Counted from the first letter of the stretch, positions 24,579-37,231 are shown. The stretch: 64,000 nt of DNA from Basidiobolus meristosporus CBS 931.73 (GCA_002104905.1 MCFE01000033.1:1-64000), one strand, 5' to 3'. Translations and numbers: made by a program. Notes: a model not told the origin generated them from the sequence alone.

Positions 24579-25279
24579 ATGAAGCACGAAGCTACTGCAC
24601 GCACTGGTAGAGATAAGCAGATCTACGACGAAACAGGAGCACGAGTTGTTGGTATAGTTCCCTTTATTTCGCTCACTGCACATGTTAAACCTTTTGATAC
24701 CCACGGTAAATAGGTAGCTGGTTGCGTTCCAATAGATGTAAACACGAAGCCGAATTTTGTTAATCTCGAGTCGCAAACACCCAGACAGATGGATTTTGGT
24801 ACGATTCATATATATGTACTGATCCCCTGTTAGAAAGCACCAGTTCTGACGTAGTCTTTTAGCCAAAAGGTGGTTGGGAATCCGACGAGGACCAGGAAAC
24901 CTCAGCACAACGCGAATGTTGGGAAGAAGGTAGACTCCGGTTGTTTCCTGTTAACTTCAGTACTATCTATTGAGACTGTTTGTATCAGCTGGGGTCAAGG
25001 GATCCATAGCAGGCTACTTGGGGGCCTGGAGGGAGACCCAGAAGAAGCAACCCTGTTCGTTTAGGTTTTTCGAACTGCATGTAGAGTCGTTAGAAGACAA
25101 CTGGCCTGAGAAACACGAACGCCGTAGGAAATGGGTAGGTCCCAGGGTGATAATATGTTGCCTGGAGGCATATACTAAGTTTACTTTTCCAGGCCACATA
25201 TGAAGAGGCGTTGGCTCTCGTGCCTCGTCAATGCATGAAAGAGGCTGTAAGACAATGCTCCTTGGGAGGTTCTCAGTGA
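24579..25279 (+). CDS. Nudix hydrolase, diphosphoinositol polyphosphate phosphohydrolase-like, with an apparent one-base frameshift
   Basis: The product resembles the DIPP/Ddp1/Aps1 family, which hydrolyses diphosphoinositol polyphosphates and dinucleoside polyphosphates. Exons are 24579-24647, 24714-24798, 24863-24929, 24989-25134 and 25193-25279. The Nudix box fits GX5EX7REUXEEXGU exactly, starting GGWESDE, with the catalytic REC-W-EEAGV part split by intron 3. Family features before and after are TGRDKQIYDETGARV, CVPID, RKHPDRWIL and RRRKWATYEEALAL. Total exon length is 454 nt, one base too many. Reading CVPID in one frame and LLISSRKHPDRWIL in the next requires loss of one base within about 24735-24755, most simply in the AAA at 24740-24742. 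This is either a sequencing error or a young pseudogene; all other motifs are intact. Intron 1 starts GTTGGT. Confidence 0.82.
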
Positions 25280-25595
25280 GATGTATACAATAAAGTTCAG
25301 CGTGTATTACATGTACACAATAAAATCCAGTGACCATCAATTACCTGCACACCACCTTCTGGAAATCGAGCTTGCTGTATAAATAAAAAGCAGTGACCAG
25401 AAAAATCTTTTCACCGTGACTGCAACATATATGGTAACTGATTCTGGAATTCATCAAAATACGCTGGCTCAATTTTTTTGCCCAATTTAAAGTGCGGCTC
25501 CGGGTTTGGCTTCTACTCAGCTTGTAGTAATTTGATACCCAGGTTACTGAGCGAACCAAATAGATACAGCATACATACTCTACAGTGTTGAAAAT
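25280..25595. other. intergenic region upstream of deoxyhypusine synthase
   Basis: The 316 bases hold the Nudix 3' flank (AATAAA near 25290) and the next promoter. No gene was seen. Confidence 0.5.
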
Positions 25596-27028
25596 ATGAC
25601 TAGTGGAACTGGTTCATCCCCTAATACCTCCGAGCTTCCTGACGTTGCTGCCCAGGCTGTGCTTGTCAAGTCCACTCAGATGCCTGAGGGCACTCTTACT
25701 ACAAAGGGATACGACTTCAACGAAGGTTTAGACTATTCCAAGCTACTCGACTCATACTTGAGAACAGGATTCCAAGCCACCAGTGTTGGCCAGGCCATCG
25801 ACGCAATTAACCAAATGGTACTTTTATCTCTTTGTTTGTTTTACGATATTTGCCACTGACTAGTATCTCAACAGAGAAACTGGCGACTATCCGACGATCC
25901 CGTCGCCGAGGATGAGCTCGACGAATTTAAAGATCCCGAAGTGCGTGCCAACACTCGCTGCAAGATTTTCCTTGGGTACACTTCCAATTTAATCTCCTCT
26001 GGACTGCGCGAAACACTTCGTTTCTTGGCCGAGCACAAGATGGTAAGGCAGCATCGTGAACGGATGGGCTCCGAGTTGAGGTATTAATTGGTGCGTTGGA
26101 TCTCTAGGTCGATGTTATCGTCTCAACTGCTGGTGGTATTGAGGAAGACTTCATCAAATGTCTGGGCTCCACCTACCTTGGAGCGTTTAGTACCCCCGGA
26201 AAAAGCCTACGCCAGCAAGGCTTGAACCGTATTGGAAATCTAGTCGTCCCCAACGACAACTATTGTAAGTTCGAGGATTGGTTGATGCCCATCTTGGATA
26301 AGATGCTAGAGGAGCAAAAAGAACAGGTATGCGTTGCTTGGGCATGTCATGCGATCAGGCGTTTGTTAACGCAATTCCTGTTAGGGTGTTGTATGGACTC
26401 CCTCCAAAATCATTCATCGTCTTGGTAAAGAAATCAACAACCCCGAGTCCGTGTATTATTGGGCATACAAGGTATTTCCTGAGCTCCTCTTTCCACCAAT
26501 TGCCTATACCCGTGCTAACCTATCTCCGCTACACAATAGAATGATATTCCTGTTTATTGTCCAGCTCTGACCGATGGCTCCCTCGGTGACATGATCTACT
26601 TCCACTCTTACCGCAACCCTGGCCTTATCGTAGATATTGCTGGGGATATCCGCTCCATCAACAGCCAGGCAGTCTTCGCCAAGAAAACCGGAGCCATTAT
26701 TTTGGGTGGCGGCCTCGTGAAGCATCACATTTGTAATGCTAACCTGATGGTATGTGTTCTTTCAAGCCATGCATAGGTCCACCGCAGCAACTAACGAGCC
26801 TGCGACTTTTAGCGAAATGGCGCTGATTATGCTGTTTTTATCAATACCGGTCAAGAGTTCGATGGCAGTGATGCTGGTGCTCGCCCGGATGAAGCGGTAT
26901 CTTGGGGCAAGATCCGAATCAACGCGAGCCCCGTCAAGGTATATTGTGATGCTACCGTGGCCTTCCCATTGATTGTTGCCCAGACCTTCGCCAAAGGCTA
27001 CCACGCGGGAGAATACGCCAAACACTAA
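25596..27028 (+). CDS. DYS1: Deoxyhypusine synthase
   Basis: The enzyme transfers the aminobutyl group of spermidine to a lysine of eIF5A, NAD-dependently, as the first step of hypusine formation. Exons are 25596-25817, 25875-26042, 26108-26326, 26385-26471, 26540-26749 and 26813-27028; the sum is 1122 nt, or 373 residues, normal for the family. All five introns lie between codons (phase 0). Conserved blocks are [77 protein letters not shown] and the active-site segment [20 protein letters not shown] with its catalytic lysine. A poly(A) signal lies at 27095. Confidence 0.97.
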
Positions 27029-27439
27029 TGCCTGCCCGCTATGTAAAGTTGAATGATCATAGAATTTTGAGATTTTGTAGTATTGTTAGTAGTCAATAAA
27101 TTAGACAGGCTTCATGAGAACGTGCTTAACCTATCGTCATGAATTCTACGCGGAGTTCATAAAATAAACCTCGATTTGTGACCTATTGAAAATACCCCAT
27201 TGCCATTGCTCGGGATCCGAGGATTTAAGGATTCGAAACTATGGATTAAGTTACAGGCGCATTTGACCTAAAGTATCCCTGAGAATCGAGAATTAGGTCT
27301 CTCAATCATATTGATCCACTTCGAATTCATCTTTATTGAGCGTAGACCCTTCAGTAAACCCTGTTGAAAACCAACATTCCTCGTTCCGTTCTTGAGTCTT
27401 TCCTTTCCTTTCACCAGTGTATTAGGAGCTGTACAGAAT
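27029..27439. other. intergenic region, promoter of the Sla1-like gene
   Basis: It contains AATAAA at 27095-27100 for deoxyhypusine synthase and a pyrimidine-rich leader before 27440. No gene was seen. Confidence 0.5.
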
Positions 27440-30400
27440 ATGGCTTACGTGAACGTCTGTAGAGCGATTTATGACTACACAGCTCAAGATGATGAAGAGC
27501 TGTCCTTTCAAGAAAACGATGTTTTGTATATCAAAGACACTTCCGATCCTGAGTGGTGGGTAGCTCAAGAGAAAACTTCAGTTACCGAGGACGAAGGCAG
27601 AAAGGGGTTGATTCCTAGTACTTACGTGGAAGAGGTACATTTTTCCACTTCGTTTATTTTCCTTCATGGCGAGCATCAGGGGTTGGATTTCCTGAGAACG
27701 GTGCTTTCTCGAAAGAATTCCCTCTAAACACCATATATTAGCGTGTTGTTGATCTCTCTTGTTATATTTAGCTCCCATACATAGAGGTAGTGAAGAGTAT
27801 GTACGATTATGAGGCAAGAACAGAAGAAGAGTTGTCTTTCGGGGAGAACGAAATAATGTATGTATTCGAGAACGACGATCCAGACTGGGCCTTGGTCAAA
27901 TTGGGAGACAAGTTCGGCTTTGTACCCTCTACCTACCTTGAACCGGTACGTGTTTTCATTTCTTCGGGCCCAAGTTCCATATACATATGGATATATTGCC
28001 AATTGTTACTCGTTCATCTTGTGACTCATTAAACCTGCCCTGCTGAATTTGTAGACAGAAGAAGGTGACAGTCAACCACAAGTGTCAGAGGAGGTACCGC
28101 AAAACCATATTGAGGTATGTCGTGACAAGCGTTACGATTTAACTCCTGGTTCAATCTAAAGGTGATTTATAGACTTCAGCTCAGAGCGTGTCACCGGTAC
28201 CGGTACCAGTCCCGCAACCGCCTGCAGTAGTAGCCTCAGAGCCAGCGAGACCATCTTCCTTGGCAATAGCCGAGGACATGGAGTACTGGTCCGTTTCGGT
28301 ATAGTTGCTTTTCCATGGCTGATTGTTGTTTCACCCTCAGGTCTAAACTCTCAATTACCAGGAAGTGGATAAGAAGAAAAAGAAAAAGAAGGGAAAGCTC
28401 GGGATTAGCTCACAGGCGATCTTCTTCTTTAGTGAAACGGACAAAGTAACAAGCGTCTAAAATAGTGACTTTATTATCAGTTTTTTAATACCCATTGGTC
28501 ATACAGACGCCGGTGCGCAAATGGTCCTTTAATGACTTGCGTGATTTCTCTACCAAAGCTAAGCATGTGTATGTCGAGTTTGGTGGCAGCGATGCTGCTT
28601 CCTTTGATTTCCATGCTGGAGCCAAATCAGAGGCTGAGAAGATCTTCAAGAAATTAACAGACTGCAAGACGAAATTCTTTAGCGCGCCTAAAGAGGCTAC
28701 GCCGCCTCAGATACCTGTACCACCCCCAACCTCTGGTCCCATAATACAAGATACGCCAGCAGTACAACCTGTTTCGGTCCCCGAGCCTCAAGTTGATGAA
28801 GCTCAATATGATGAGCAAGAACCAGCACAACCAGACGCAATGTATGAACTTCCCGAGCCCAAGTTAGCAATCGCACTGTACGACTTTGAGCCGGAGAATG
28901 ATGATGAGCTAGAGCTACGCGCAGACGAGCAGGTCTGGATCGTGGATGATTTTAGTAGTGATGAATGGTGGAGATGCAAAATCGTTGACGAGCATGGTAA
29001 CGAAAGAGAGGGTGTTGTTCCAGCCTCATATTTACAACTTGAGGGCGTTGACGACGGTTATCAATATGACGACCAACAATACGATGACCAACAATATCAA
29101 TACGACCAACAAGCTCAGTACGATCAGCAGGCCGATGAAGATTTGGACGACAAACCCCCTCTTCCTCCGATGCCCAGTCAGAAAGATATTCCACCTCCGC
29201 TCCCACCCATGCCAACTCAAAAGTATGCTGAGGAGGATGTGCCACCTCCACTCCCACCCATGCCAAATCAACGTTACGCTGAAGATGATGCCCCACCTCC
29301 ACTTCCTCCTCTGCCACAGAGAGCTACAGACGAGGATGTTCCACCTCCTCTGCCACCTCTGCCAAGAGCTGGCACGGCAACTCAGCCCGCAGCCCCACCT
29401 CTACCCCCCAAGAATAAGAGTATCGACCCTGAAACAAAGCCTCTGCCCGAAATGCCACCACCATTAGCTGCTCGACCATCGATGAAGTCCAGAAAATCGA
29501 CCGACGATATTCCACTGCAAATGATCGTGAACGCAAACCAGAACCCGCCATCAAAACCGCGTAGCCAAGCCGTTTCCAAGCCTGCTTCGTCTAAGATACG
29601 TGTATGGGCGGACCGAAGCGGCTCATTCAAGGTCGAAGCTGAATTCTTAGGATTGAAGGATGGAAAAATCCACCTGCACAAACTTAACGGAGTGAAGATC
29701 GCCGTACCAGTTGAGAAGATGAGTGTGGATGATTTGTACTACATTGAGGAGATTACCGGCCTCGAGATCCCTACTTCTGCTTACGAAGGAAAGACCGGCG
29801 TGCCAAAGAAGGCGTCTTCCAGTCAGTCTTCATTTGACTGGCGCGAGTTCTTTATCAATGCTGGCGTTGCCCCCAACGCGGCATCGAGATACAGTTCAAC
29901 TTTCATAGCGGAGAGGATCGATCAAACGATTTTCTCTGATCTGAGCCGGGACATATTGAAGGATCTTCATGTTGCCGAAGGGGATATTATTCGCATCCTC
30001 AAGGCTACAAAGAATGCCGAATCCAGTCCCGCCCCTAGACTGAAGCCTAAGAGAAGTGTTAGCTTTGGAGATACCAAGGTTATTCCCCATCCTGAGACCG
30101 ATCATGACGAGGAACTAGCCCGAAAGATCCAGGTACGTTGCGTGTGTTTACCTTGTTATATTTGGAAAGGTACTCATGATGATTGCCGCGTTTGAAACAG
30201 GAAGAGGAGGTACACAATCTACGTGACGGATCTAACCGCGCTCTTAACAAGCAGCAGATAGAGAAAGATGAGCAGCTGGCTCGAGAGCTTCAGGCCAAAG
30301 AAAACGCAGCTGCCAGATCCTTCAATCAGCCAGTTGGTCTCAGTCTCTCCGGGTCATCTGGCGCGAAGTTGACCAGAAAAGGTACGTGTTCCCTACACTA

Positions 30401-32652
30401 GAGTCCTTGCACTCTGATTCCAAGCTAATTCACGGCTGATCAGGCACTCGTCCTACCCCACAAAAATCTGCTCCCTCTTCCATCACCTCAGAGAGTATAG
30501 CTACTGCGCAGGAAAAATTGAAGAGTGCCAACACTGCTCAAGGTTTCGATGATGACGCCTGGGGTCCTAATGGATCGATTATTGATCCCAAGTCAGTGCA
30601 GAAGGAACCCTCAAAATTGGTCGCTCAACCTGTTATAAGCAGTACACCCATTACTTCATCAGCACCTAAAAACAATGAGGTTACCTCTAGCCCCGCGCCC
30701 AAGTCTACTCCCAACGATTTCTCATCAGTATGGGGTTCCACTTCTAACTCAACTCAGGTAGTCGAGTCGCCTCTTCAACAGGCTAAACCAATCATTGCGC
30801 CCCAACCAGTTATTCAGCAGAGCAACTTCCAGGCATCTCCTCAACCGGTTATCTCTCAGAACAATTACCAAGCGCCTCCACAGCCTGTCCTTCAAAATAA
30901 CTATCAACAATCCCCTCAACCAGTTATATCTCAGAATTTCCAGCAGTCACCCCAGCCTGTTATTTCTCCGAGCAACATTCAGCAGCCACCTCAACCATTG
31001 CCACAACAAGTGTTCAAGCCTGTTAATGTTCAAGCGAGCCTTCCTCCTCCTCTAGTCCCAACACCCAACAACAACTCACTTCCCCGGACCTTTGTTCCCA
31101 CTCGCGCCCCGGACAATCCATTCGGTAACTCAGCTGCTATCTCTAAGCCACCTCCAAGACCATCAGTTGAGGCCAAAGGTTCTTCGATCTTCCCTCCACC
31201 AGCCAACAACTTCAGATCCAACATGGGAGCTAATCAACTGCAAAATGGTCCAAGCGGTAGTATCTTCCCTAAACCTGCATCTCAACAACCTGGTGGGTCC
31301 TCAATCTTCCCGAAGCCTGCCCCTCAACAACCTGGTGGGTCCTCAATCTTCCCAAAGCCTGGACCTCAGCAATCTTCCATATTCCCCAAACCTGCTCCTC
31401 AGCAACCTGGTGGCTCATCGATATTCCCCAAGCCTGTGACCTCTCAGCAATCTGCAAGTCCTGCTCAAAGCATATTTCCGAAACCTGCTTCCAACATGCA
31501 ATCCAACACTTTATTGCCCAATACCTTCACTACTCCTCTCACTCCTCAACCAGCCAACCAATCGTCCCAGAATATTTTCCCCAAGTCTGTTGGTAATTCG
31601 GGCTTCTCTCAACCACTGAGTCCTCAGCAGAACCAAAGTATTTTCCCTAAAACGGGAAGCACATCTGGAATATTTAATAACAGTCCCCAATCGAACAATG
31701 CTGGAGCAGGTATCTTCCCCAAGTCCATCACACCAACCGCCAACGCAAACTCTCCCCAAAGCCTCTTCCCGAAACCCAGCAACCAGTCTAGCCAGAGCGT
31801 TGCTCCCCAAAACATGTTCCCTAAAGCTGGAAACCAGGTTCAAAACGCCACCCAAAGTATGTTCCCTCGACCATCGTCGAACATGTTACAGCCGGTAAAC
31901 AACAACATGAACACGGCTTCCCCAATGTTCCAAAACAACAACTCCATGTTCAACGGCGGAAATATGGGCAACCAAACACAGATGAATCGACCATCTCAAT
32001 TCACACCATCCCCCATGTCCTCGAATTCTGGAACTTTCTCTTCTCCAGCAGGAGGAATGACGAATTCAATGCAAATGCAACAATCATCGTTCGCCATGAA
32101 TAGATCTGCCAACTTTGCTACCTCAAACAACATGGGAAGCAACTCAGGAACTCCACAAACTGGTTTCGGCAACCAACTCGCTATTATGGGACCTACATCT
32201 TCTAATGTATACGGAGGTGGGCGATGTTTAGCCGATACTCGCATTTTACCGTTTAGGATCTAAATTTTACTTGTTCTTCAATAGGCTCCGCTTCCAACGA
32301 CAAATATGCTGCGTTCTCGCAGATCAACGCCAATTCACCTAGTGTGTTTAATTCATCTCAACGTAAGTGTGATCCTTCATTCTTCCCGCTGCCCAACACA
32401 TCTCATTGACCCTGATCTGCCCCAGATATGACCCAGCAACAATTCCACCAGCAAACTTTCACCCAGACCAGCTATCAACAACAAAATGTGTTCATGTCCC
32501 AGCAACAAGGCCAATTCTCCAGCTTTTCAAACAACAACATGCAGGGCAACATGGGCAATGGCGGAATGAATGGCGCCCCAAACGCAGGTAACAACTTCTT
32601 CCCCGGTGCAAACCAACAGAACCCCAACATGAATAGAAACAACTTCTATTAG
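27440..32652 (+). CDS. sla1: Sla1-like actin cytoskeleton / endocytic adaptor
   Basis: Sla1 couples NPFxD cargo and clathrin to WASP and Arp2/3 at endocytic patches. Exons are 27440-27634, 27772-27945, 28055-28114, 28173-28298, 28362-28445, 28507-30132, 30201-30381, 30444-32216, 32285-32362 and 32426-32652; the sum is 4524 nt, or 1507 residues, longer than the yeast protein. Domains in order are SH3-1 (residues 4-65, ALYDY-type with EWW), SH3-2 (66-123), a poly-Lys patch with a TPVRKWSF region (186-220), SH3-3 (about 332-394), a proline-rich PPPLPPMP repeat stretch (about 430-510), SHD1 (about 576-631, KIRVWADRSGSFKVEAEF) and the SAM-like SHD2 (about 657-719). Two LARELQ/LARKIQ helices follow. 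The C-terminal third is low-complexity Gln/Asn/Pro/Ser sequence with about 12 IFPKP-type repeats (about 1060-1295) and Met/Asn-rich segments. Such regions are phosphoregulated in Sla1. Confidence 0.93.
31170..31880 (+). repeat. coding repeat array: S-I-F-P-K-P motifs in the Sla1-like protein
   Basis: About 12 imperfect copies of SIFPKPA with spacers such as PQQPGGS lie in one frame. The first half is nearly regular (14-15 residues per unit, several almost identical at DNA level). The second half drifts to NIFPKS, GIFPKS, SLFPKP, NMFPKA and SMFPRP. This suggests repeated tandem duplication followed by divergence under selection for the FPK core. Confidence 0.85.
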
Positions 32653-33095
32653 AATGATATCTGAATGTACGAATTCTCCTCGTTTGTGATGAAATTTCTT
32701 TATAAAACTGTATTATTGAAGCAACCGGTTTTCTCGATCCGTATTAACCAAGCAAAGTGGTTGGAGGCAGCCGGCTGTTTTCTGAAGTAGATCCATTGCT
32801 CTACATACTGCCATTAGGGAATCGGCAAAGGTTGACTCTGAGGAAGGTTTATTGAGGTGGATTGATCCGGTTCAGGCACTATGGCTGACCAAGAACACGA
32901 ATTCACAGAGCCATATTGATAGGGAATAGATAGGCATACTACAATATTTGATACTTGCTCTAGAAATGGGGGAGGGGTTCGTATACGTATCGGAAAATCC
33001 GGTATAGAACAGTTTAGGTATTTAGAGGTGGGTCAGATTCTAATAAACTGGAGGATTCTTGCTAGAAAGAACCAGCCGTTGTAATGGAGAACAAG
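32653..33095. other. convergent 3' intergenic region
   Basis: It lies between the stops of the Sla1-like gene (plus) and SURF4 (minus); no gene was seen. Confidence 0.5.
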
Positions 33096-33971
33096 TTAGA
33101 AGTTCTTCTTCTTCTCATCCACTGAGATCCCGCCCGGGCCCAAGCTTATCAGCAGCATGAAACCCCCCATGATACTAAGGGTCTGGAAGAAGTCGTACTT
33201 GACGAAATCCCGGCTGGGATGGGCGTGGTGGATGGTCCACCAATTGTTGATGATCACGTTGAAAATGGAGAGGAAGAGAACCAGGAACATGGCAGACCAT
33301 TTGGCCTTGAAACCGACAACCACCATGGTGCAAGCGACAAATCCGATGATGGAGAAAACGAGGCGAGTGGCGTTCATCTCTCCGGCGAAGACCAGGGAGA
33401 GGAACAGGAAGATGAGCAATATACGTCCGGCCAGCTGGAAGTAGGTCGACTTGTCGATGGTGGCGACAGTTGGGAGCCCAGCGAACACATTCTTTTTCTT
33501 GGCTAGGGCATCAGCCAGCAACATCAGGAGTCCACCAACCACGGACAGATTGTGCAAAAAGAAACGTAGGTCAAAGATCAGCCCATATCCAATTGTCTGG
33601 GACACAACAACCGCAAAGAGTCCAAGAATCGCGTGCTCGGTGTACTTCTTGGCGATGGCCATCGTGGACCCAGTCATCATTACCTAGAAAGGGTTGAAAT
33701 CAATGCCCGGTCAAAAACCACCCATGATCACCGTGCCGCTTACCAAAACGTTCAACGCCAAGAAGAGCTGACTGAATCCGGAGTAGAAGCCTTGGTACTT
33801 TTCCAGATAACGAACCTGGTCTGTCCATTGAACCACAATACGAAACGAATCTTCAAAGAAAGTGACCACTAGTAGGAAGCGAGCAATCGCTGGGATATAT
33901 GGTTTGATTGGGTAACTGACTTTAGCCAGAGTATCTTCCATACGTGAAGAGAACGATCTAACAAACTCCAT
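33096..33971 (-). CDS. ERV29: SURF4/Erv29-type ER cargo receptor
   Basis: This multi-pass membrane protein packages soluble secretory cargo into COPII vesicles. Exons are 33971-33744 and 33683-33096; the sum is 816 nt, or 271 residues, almost the size of human SURF4. The N-terminus MEFVRSFSSRMED and the block ARFLLVVTFFEDSFRIVVQW are typical, followed by about six further hydrophobic segments. It ends EKKKNF, so the last four residues KKNF form a KKxx COPI retrieval signal, which supports cycling between ER and Golgi. Confidence 0.95.
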
Positions 33972-34533
33972 GATGATCTTGAAGCAGAGTACTGAAGATG
34001 TGTTGTGGATAGGTTGTAATTCTCTCAGCTGCCATGGGGCTCGCTTTTATACTGAGGGAATTGTTAGCTTGCGAGGTGGGATGAACGTGTGCAGGATCAG
34101 GAGAAGCATCCGAATGTTTGGAAGGGAAATACTACGATCAAGTTTGTGGAGATCAACCATTGTATTGGCAATCTATTGCAAAGCGTGTATGCGTGTACGA
34201 AAAATGCCATTCTCATGCGAGATTCAAACTCAATCAACAAACGCTTCGAAGTCTCCTGTCAGCACGTGTCCACAAGGTGGTGTACTTGTGCTGTTTCAAA
34301 TGGTGTACACTGGAATTCCTTACTTTGCGGCCAATCAGCTTGCTAGTAAGGAAATTGATTTATGGGTGCCGTGACTGGCAAAAATGGGTGGATACATCGA
34401 TTTTTCAGGTCACTGATGAACATTAACATGCCAACTGCCAAAATCGGTCAATAATCCATATTTTGTACAAACTGCAAAGTCCAATATTACTCAATAGGCC
34501 TTGGCCTGCGTGGCTTGCCAGAGAAGAAGTGCT
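33972..34533. other. intergenic region between DNAJC7-like and SURF4 genes
   Basis: It is the upstream flank of SURF4 and the downstream flank of the DNAJC7-like gene (it precedes its stop on the plus strand). Short open frames here look like noise. Confidence 0.45.
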
Positions 34534-36410
34534 TTAGTATTCACTGAACTGACTAAAATGGGAGGGATACCCTGCGGAAGAACGCTTTGGCCTAGTCTGT
34601 CTAAATCCAAATCCACCGTGATAGGCATACTGACGGGCGAACATCTGGGCCCACATATCGTTCATGTCGGCACCAGCAAATCCACCGCCCATATCCATGT
34701 CATCGAAGTTTGCTCCAGAATCATACTGTCGGCGCTTCGTGGGATCCGAAAGAATAGAATAGGCCTCGCTGACCTCTTTGAACTTAATCTCAGCCTGCTC
34801 GTCCCCAGCATTCTTGTCAGGGTGGTGCTGTAGAGCTAGCTTACGATAAGCTTTTCTGATTTCAACATCGCTTGCCCCCTTGCCTATGCCCAAGACCTTA
34901 TAGTGGTCCCTACGCTGCGACTTCTTCAACTCCAGCTCAGCATTCTGAAGCTCCCTGTGGACGTCTCGATTACTCGGATCGATTTCCAAAGCATTGCGAA
35001 GATCCTCCATCGCCATGTCGAACATCTCTCGCTTAATGTAGCTGTTGGCTCGACGCCTGTAAGCCTTTACGTAATTGGGGTCAAGATTGAGTGCAGAATT
35101 GCAATCTTCGATTGCTTGCTCATGCTTGTTCATCTGAGTTAGAGAAGATGAGTAAGAGCCTACGTATAACAAGGTGACCGTGTGTCAGACCATTGCTAAG
35201 GCGATTGCCCTGTTGTTGTGGATCCTGGAATTGGTTAGACTGTTCTCTGGATCGATCTCCAGGGCGGCTGTATACAAATCATAAGCCTCCTGATACTTTC
35301 CAGCTCGACATGCGTCATTGCCGGCACTTTTCTTACTGTCGACGTCTTTGATGGTCTACAACATGCCTGATCAGTCAAACTCTAGTCACACCACAAAACC
35401 ATTACCTTTAACAGGTTTCTCGCTTTTGAGTGGTCAGGGTCACACCGCAAAGCCTCTGTGCAATGAGCTAGTGCTTTAGAATGCTCACTCTCTCTGAACA
35501 AAACCATGGCCTTCAGGTACAACGCGTCAGGGTTGGTTGGATCGATACGCAGCGCCTCACTATATCGCGGAGAGTTAGGCGTAGTGCGAATTGACTACGA
35601 GCCAGGAACAACACACCTTGCGATCCTGGTGGCGTCATCTAGCCTCTTCATGGCGCACAGAATGTTGCCTCGAAGCAACTTCCATTTAGTCGGAGCGCAG
35701 ATGCCGTCTACACTAGGCTCCACGGTCGCTATGAGTTTGGAGACACAGGCAAGTGCCTGACTATAATTCTTCATATCAAAGGAACTATTTGTCTGATCAA
35801 GTAATGTCTTGTAATTGTCCAGATTACTCAGCTCTTTGCGAGTTTGCGCATTCGAGGGGTCTTTCTGGAGAAGTAATTCGCATTGACGAACAGCCTCGGA
35901 TAAACTCCCCAAGGCCAAATAACACCTAGCCAGTCGAAAATAGCCCTTTTTTGTCGAGTCAGAGGTCAGAACCTGAAGCCGAGTTAGCAGCAACCAACAC
36001 AACAAGTTACCTTTAGGAAACCATCATCGATGCTCAAATGCCCTATGACAATCCACAATAGCCCCTCTATACAGACCGAGCATCATGAAAGCAGCTGCTC
36101 TGTTGCCGTGGTATACAGCCCTTGACTCCATTTCTATTTGAGAGTAGAAAATAGACCCTTTGGTCAATTGCTTCTAAGAGACCGATGTCGCAACACTGGT
36201 CACATAAAAATGGAGGCCTTGCACCAACCAATTGCCTTTGTATATAGAGCAATAGCCACTTTATAATCGCCGAGATAGAACTCCTCGTTTGCATATTCTT
36301 TTATTTCTTCAGCAGTACTAGGATTGCACCAAGTATTAGCAAGTCACAGTAGGCTCTAGTCGACCGACATAGGAACTTGGCCATATGACTTACCAATCTC
36401 TTTTGACCAT
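34534..36410 (-). CDS. DNAJC7/TPR2-like co-chaperone with an apparent one-base frameshift
   Basis: This is a TPR protein with a C-terminal J domain, an Hsp70/Hsp90 co-chaperone. The first exons are 36410-36394 (only 17 coding bases), 36317-36229 and 36133-36011. Further exons run to 34534. Repeats include [72 protein letters not shown] and [20 protein letters not shown]. The J domain reads [20 protein letters not shown] and [12 protein letters not shown] with the HPD motif, and a Gly/Phe-rich tail follows. In exon 3, DCHRA continues in the next frame as LSIDDGFLK, so one base is extra, most simply in the AAA (minus TTT) at 36036-36038. Donors GTTGGT (36228) and GTCTGA (near 35189) are unusual. 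It is a working gene only if the extra base is a sequence error. Confidence 0.85.
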
Positions 36411-37231
36411 TGCAGAAAGCTTATGCTAACAGGTAATAAACAACGAACGGAGCGTCACAAGAAGTGCCATTGAATGCCAGAGGCTCTCGTCATCACTGCA
36501 TTCAGAAGATGAAACAAATTAGCATAAGCCTCACTATTTGACCAATATCATCTACATGGTTTGACGATAAATATCCACCTATTTAACCAATATCGCGACG
36601 AATTCTTCTGGCTTGAGGAAATCTAGATAGTTACCCAGCATAACCCAGTAATTTCAGCAACCGGGTTACTCAAGACAGAAGTAATTTCTGGATCCTGTGT
36701 GTTCGGGGATGACCATAAACAACACTATCCCTGAAGAAATCAGAATTCAATTTGTCATACATTTGTGGCACTCCTAATTAATACAGTACAACTACCTCCG
36801 CTGCTTCGACCTTTCGAAATGCAACATTACAATGATACAAACGCTAATCCAAAAGCGATAGCCATTTCCACCAAAGTGATAGCAGCACTCACCCCCTCAC
36901 TCCCCAGAGAACTGGGCATGAACAGGTTTCTCCCGGTGCCAAGTAGTTGCGTATAGCTCAGGGTACTTTATGTCCATTGGCAATGCATTAATCGTCAATA
37001 TCTAGTGATGTATATTAAGCCATAGCCTTTTCAGGAGAAATTCTAAAATAATCTTAGACCGGTGATACATGCACTTGGTTAATTTCTCTATCATATAGAC
37101 AACTTTCAGGTCCCAATATAGGTCAATGGGTGTGGTGGTACATCTGGGCCCATCGTACTTATAAGCCAAATGCACCACGTAGATGTAGTCATCATTCTTC
37201 TCTTTTCTTCTTTCAATACACTGGTTGTATA
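36411..37231. other. divergent intergenic region, about 820 bases
   Basis: It separates the DNAJC7-like gene (minus) and the O-fucosyltransferase-like gene (plus). I looked for exons and RNAs and saw nothing convincing. Confidence 0.45.
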
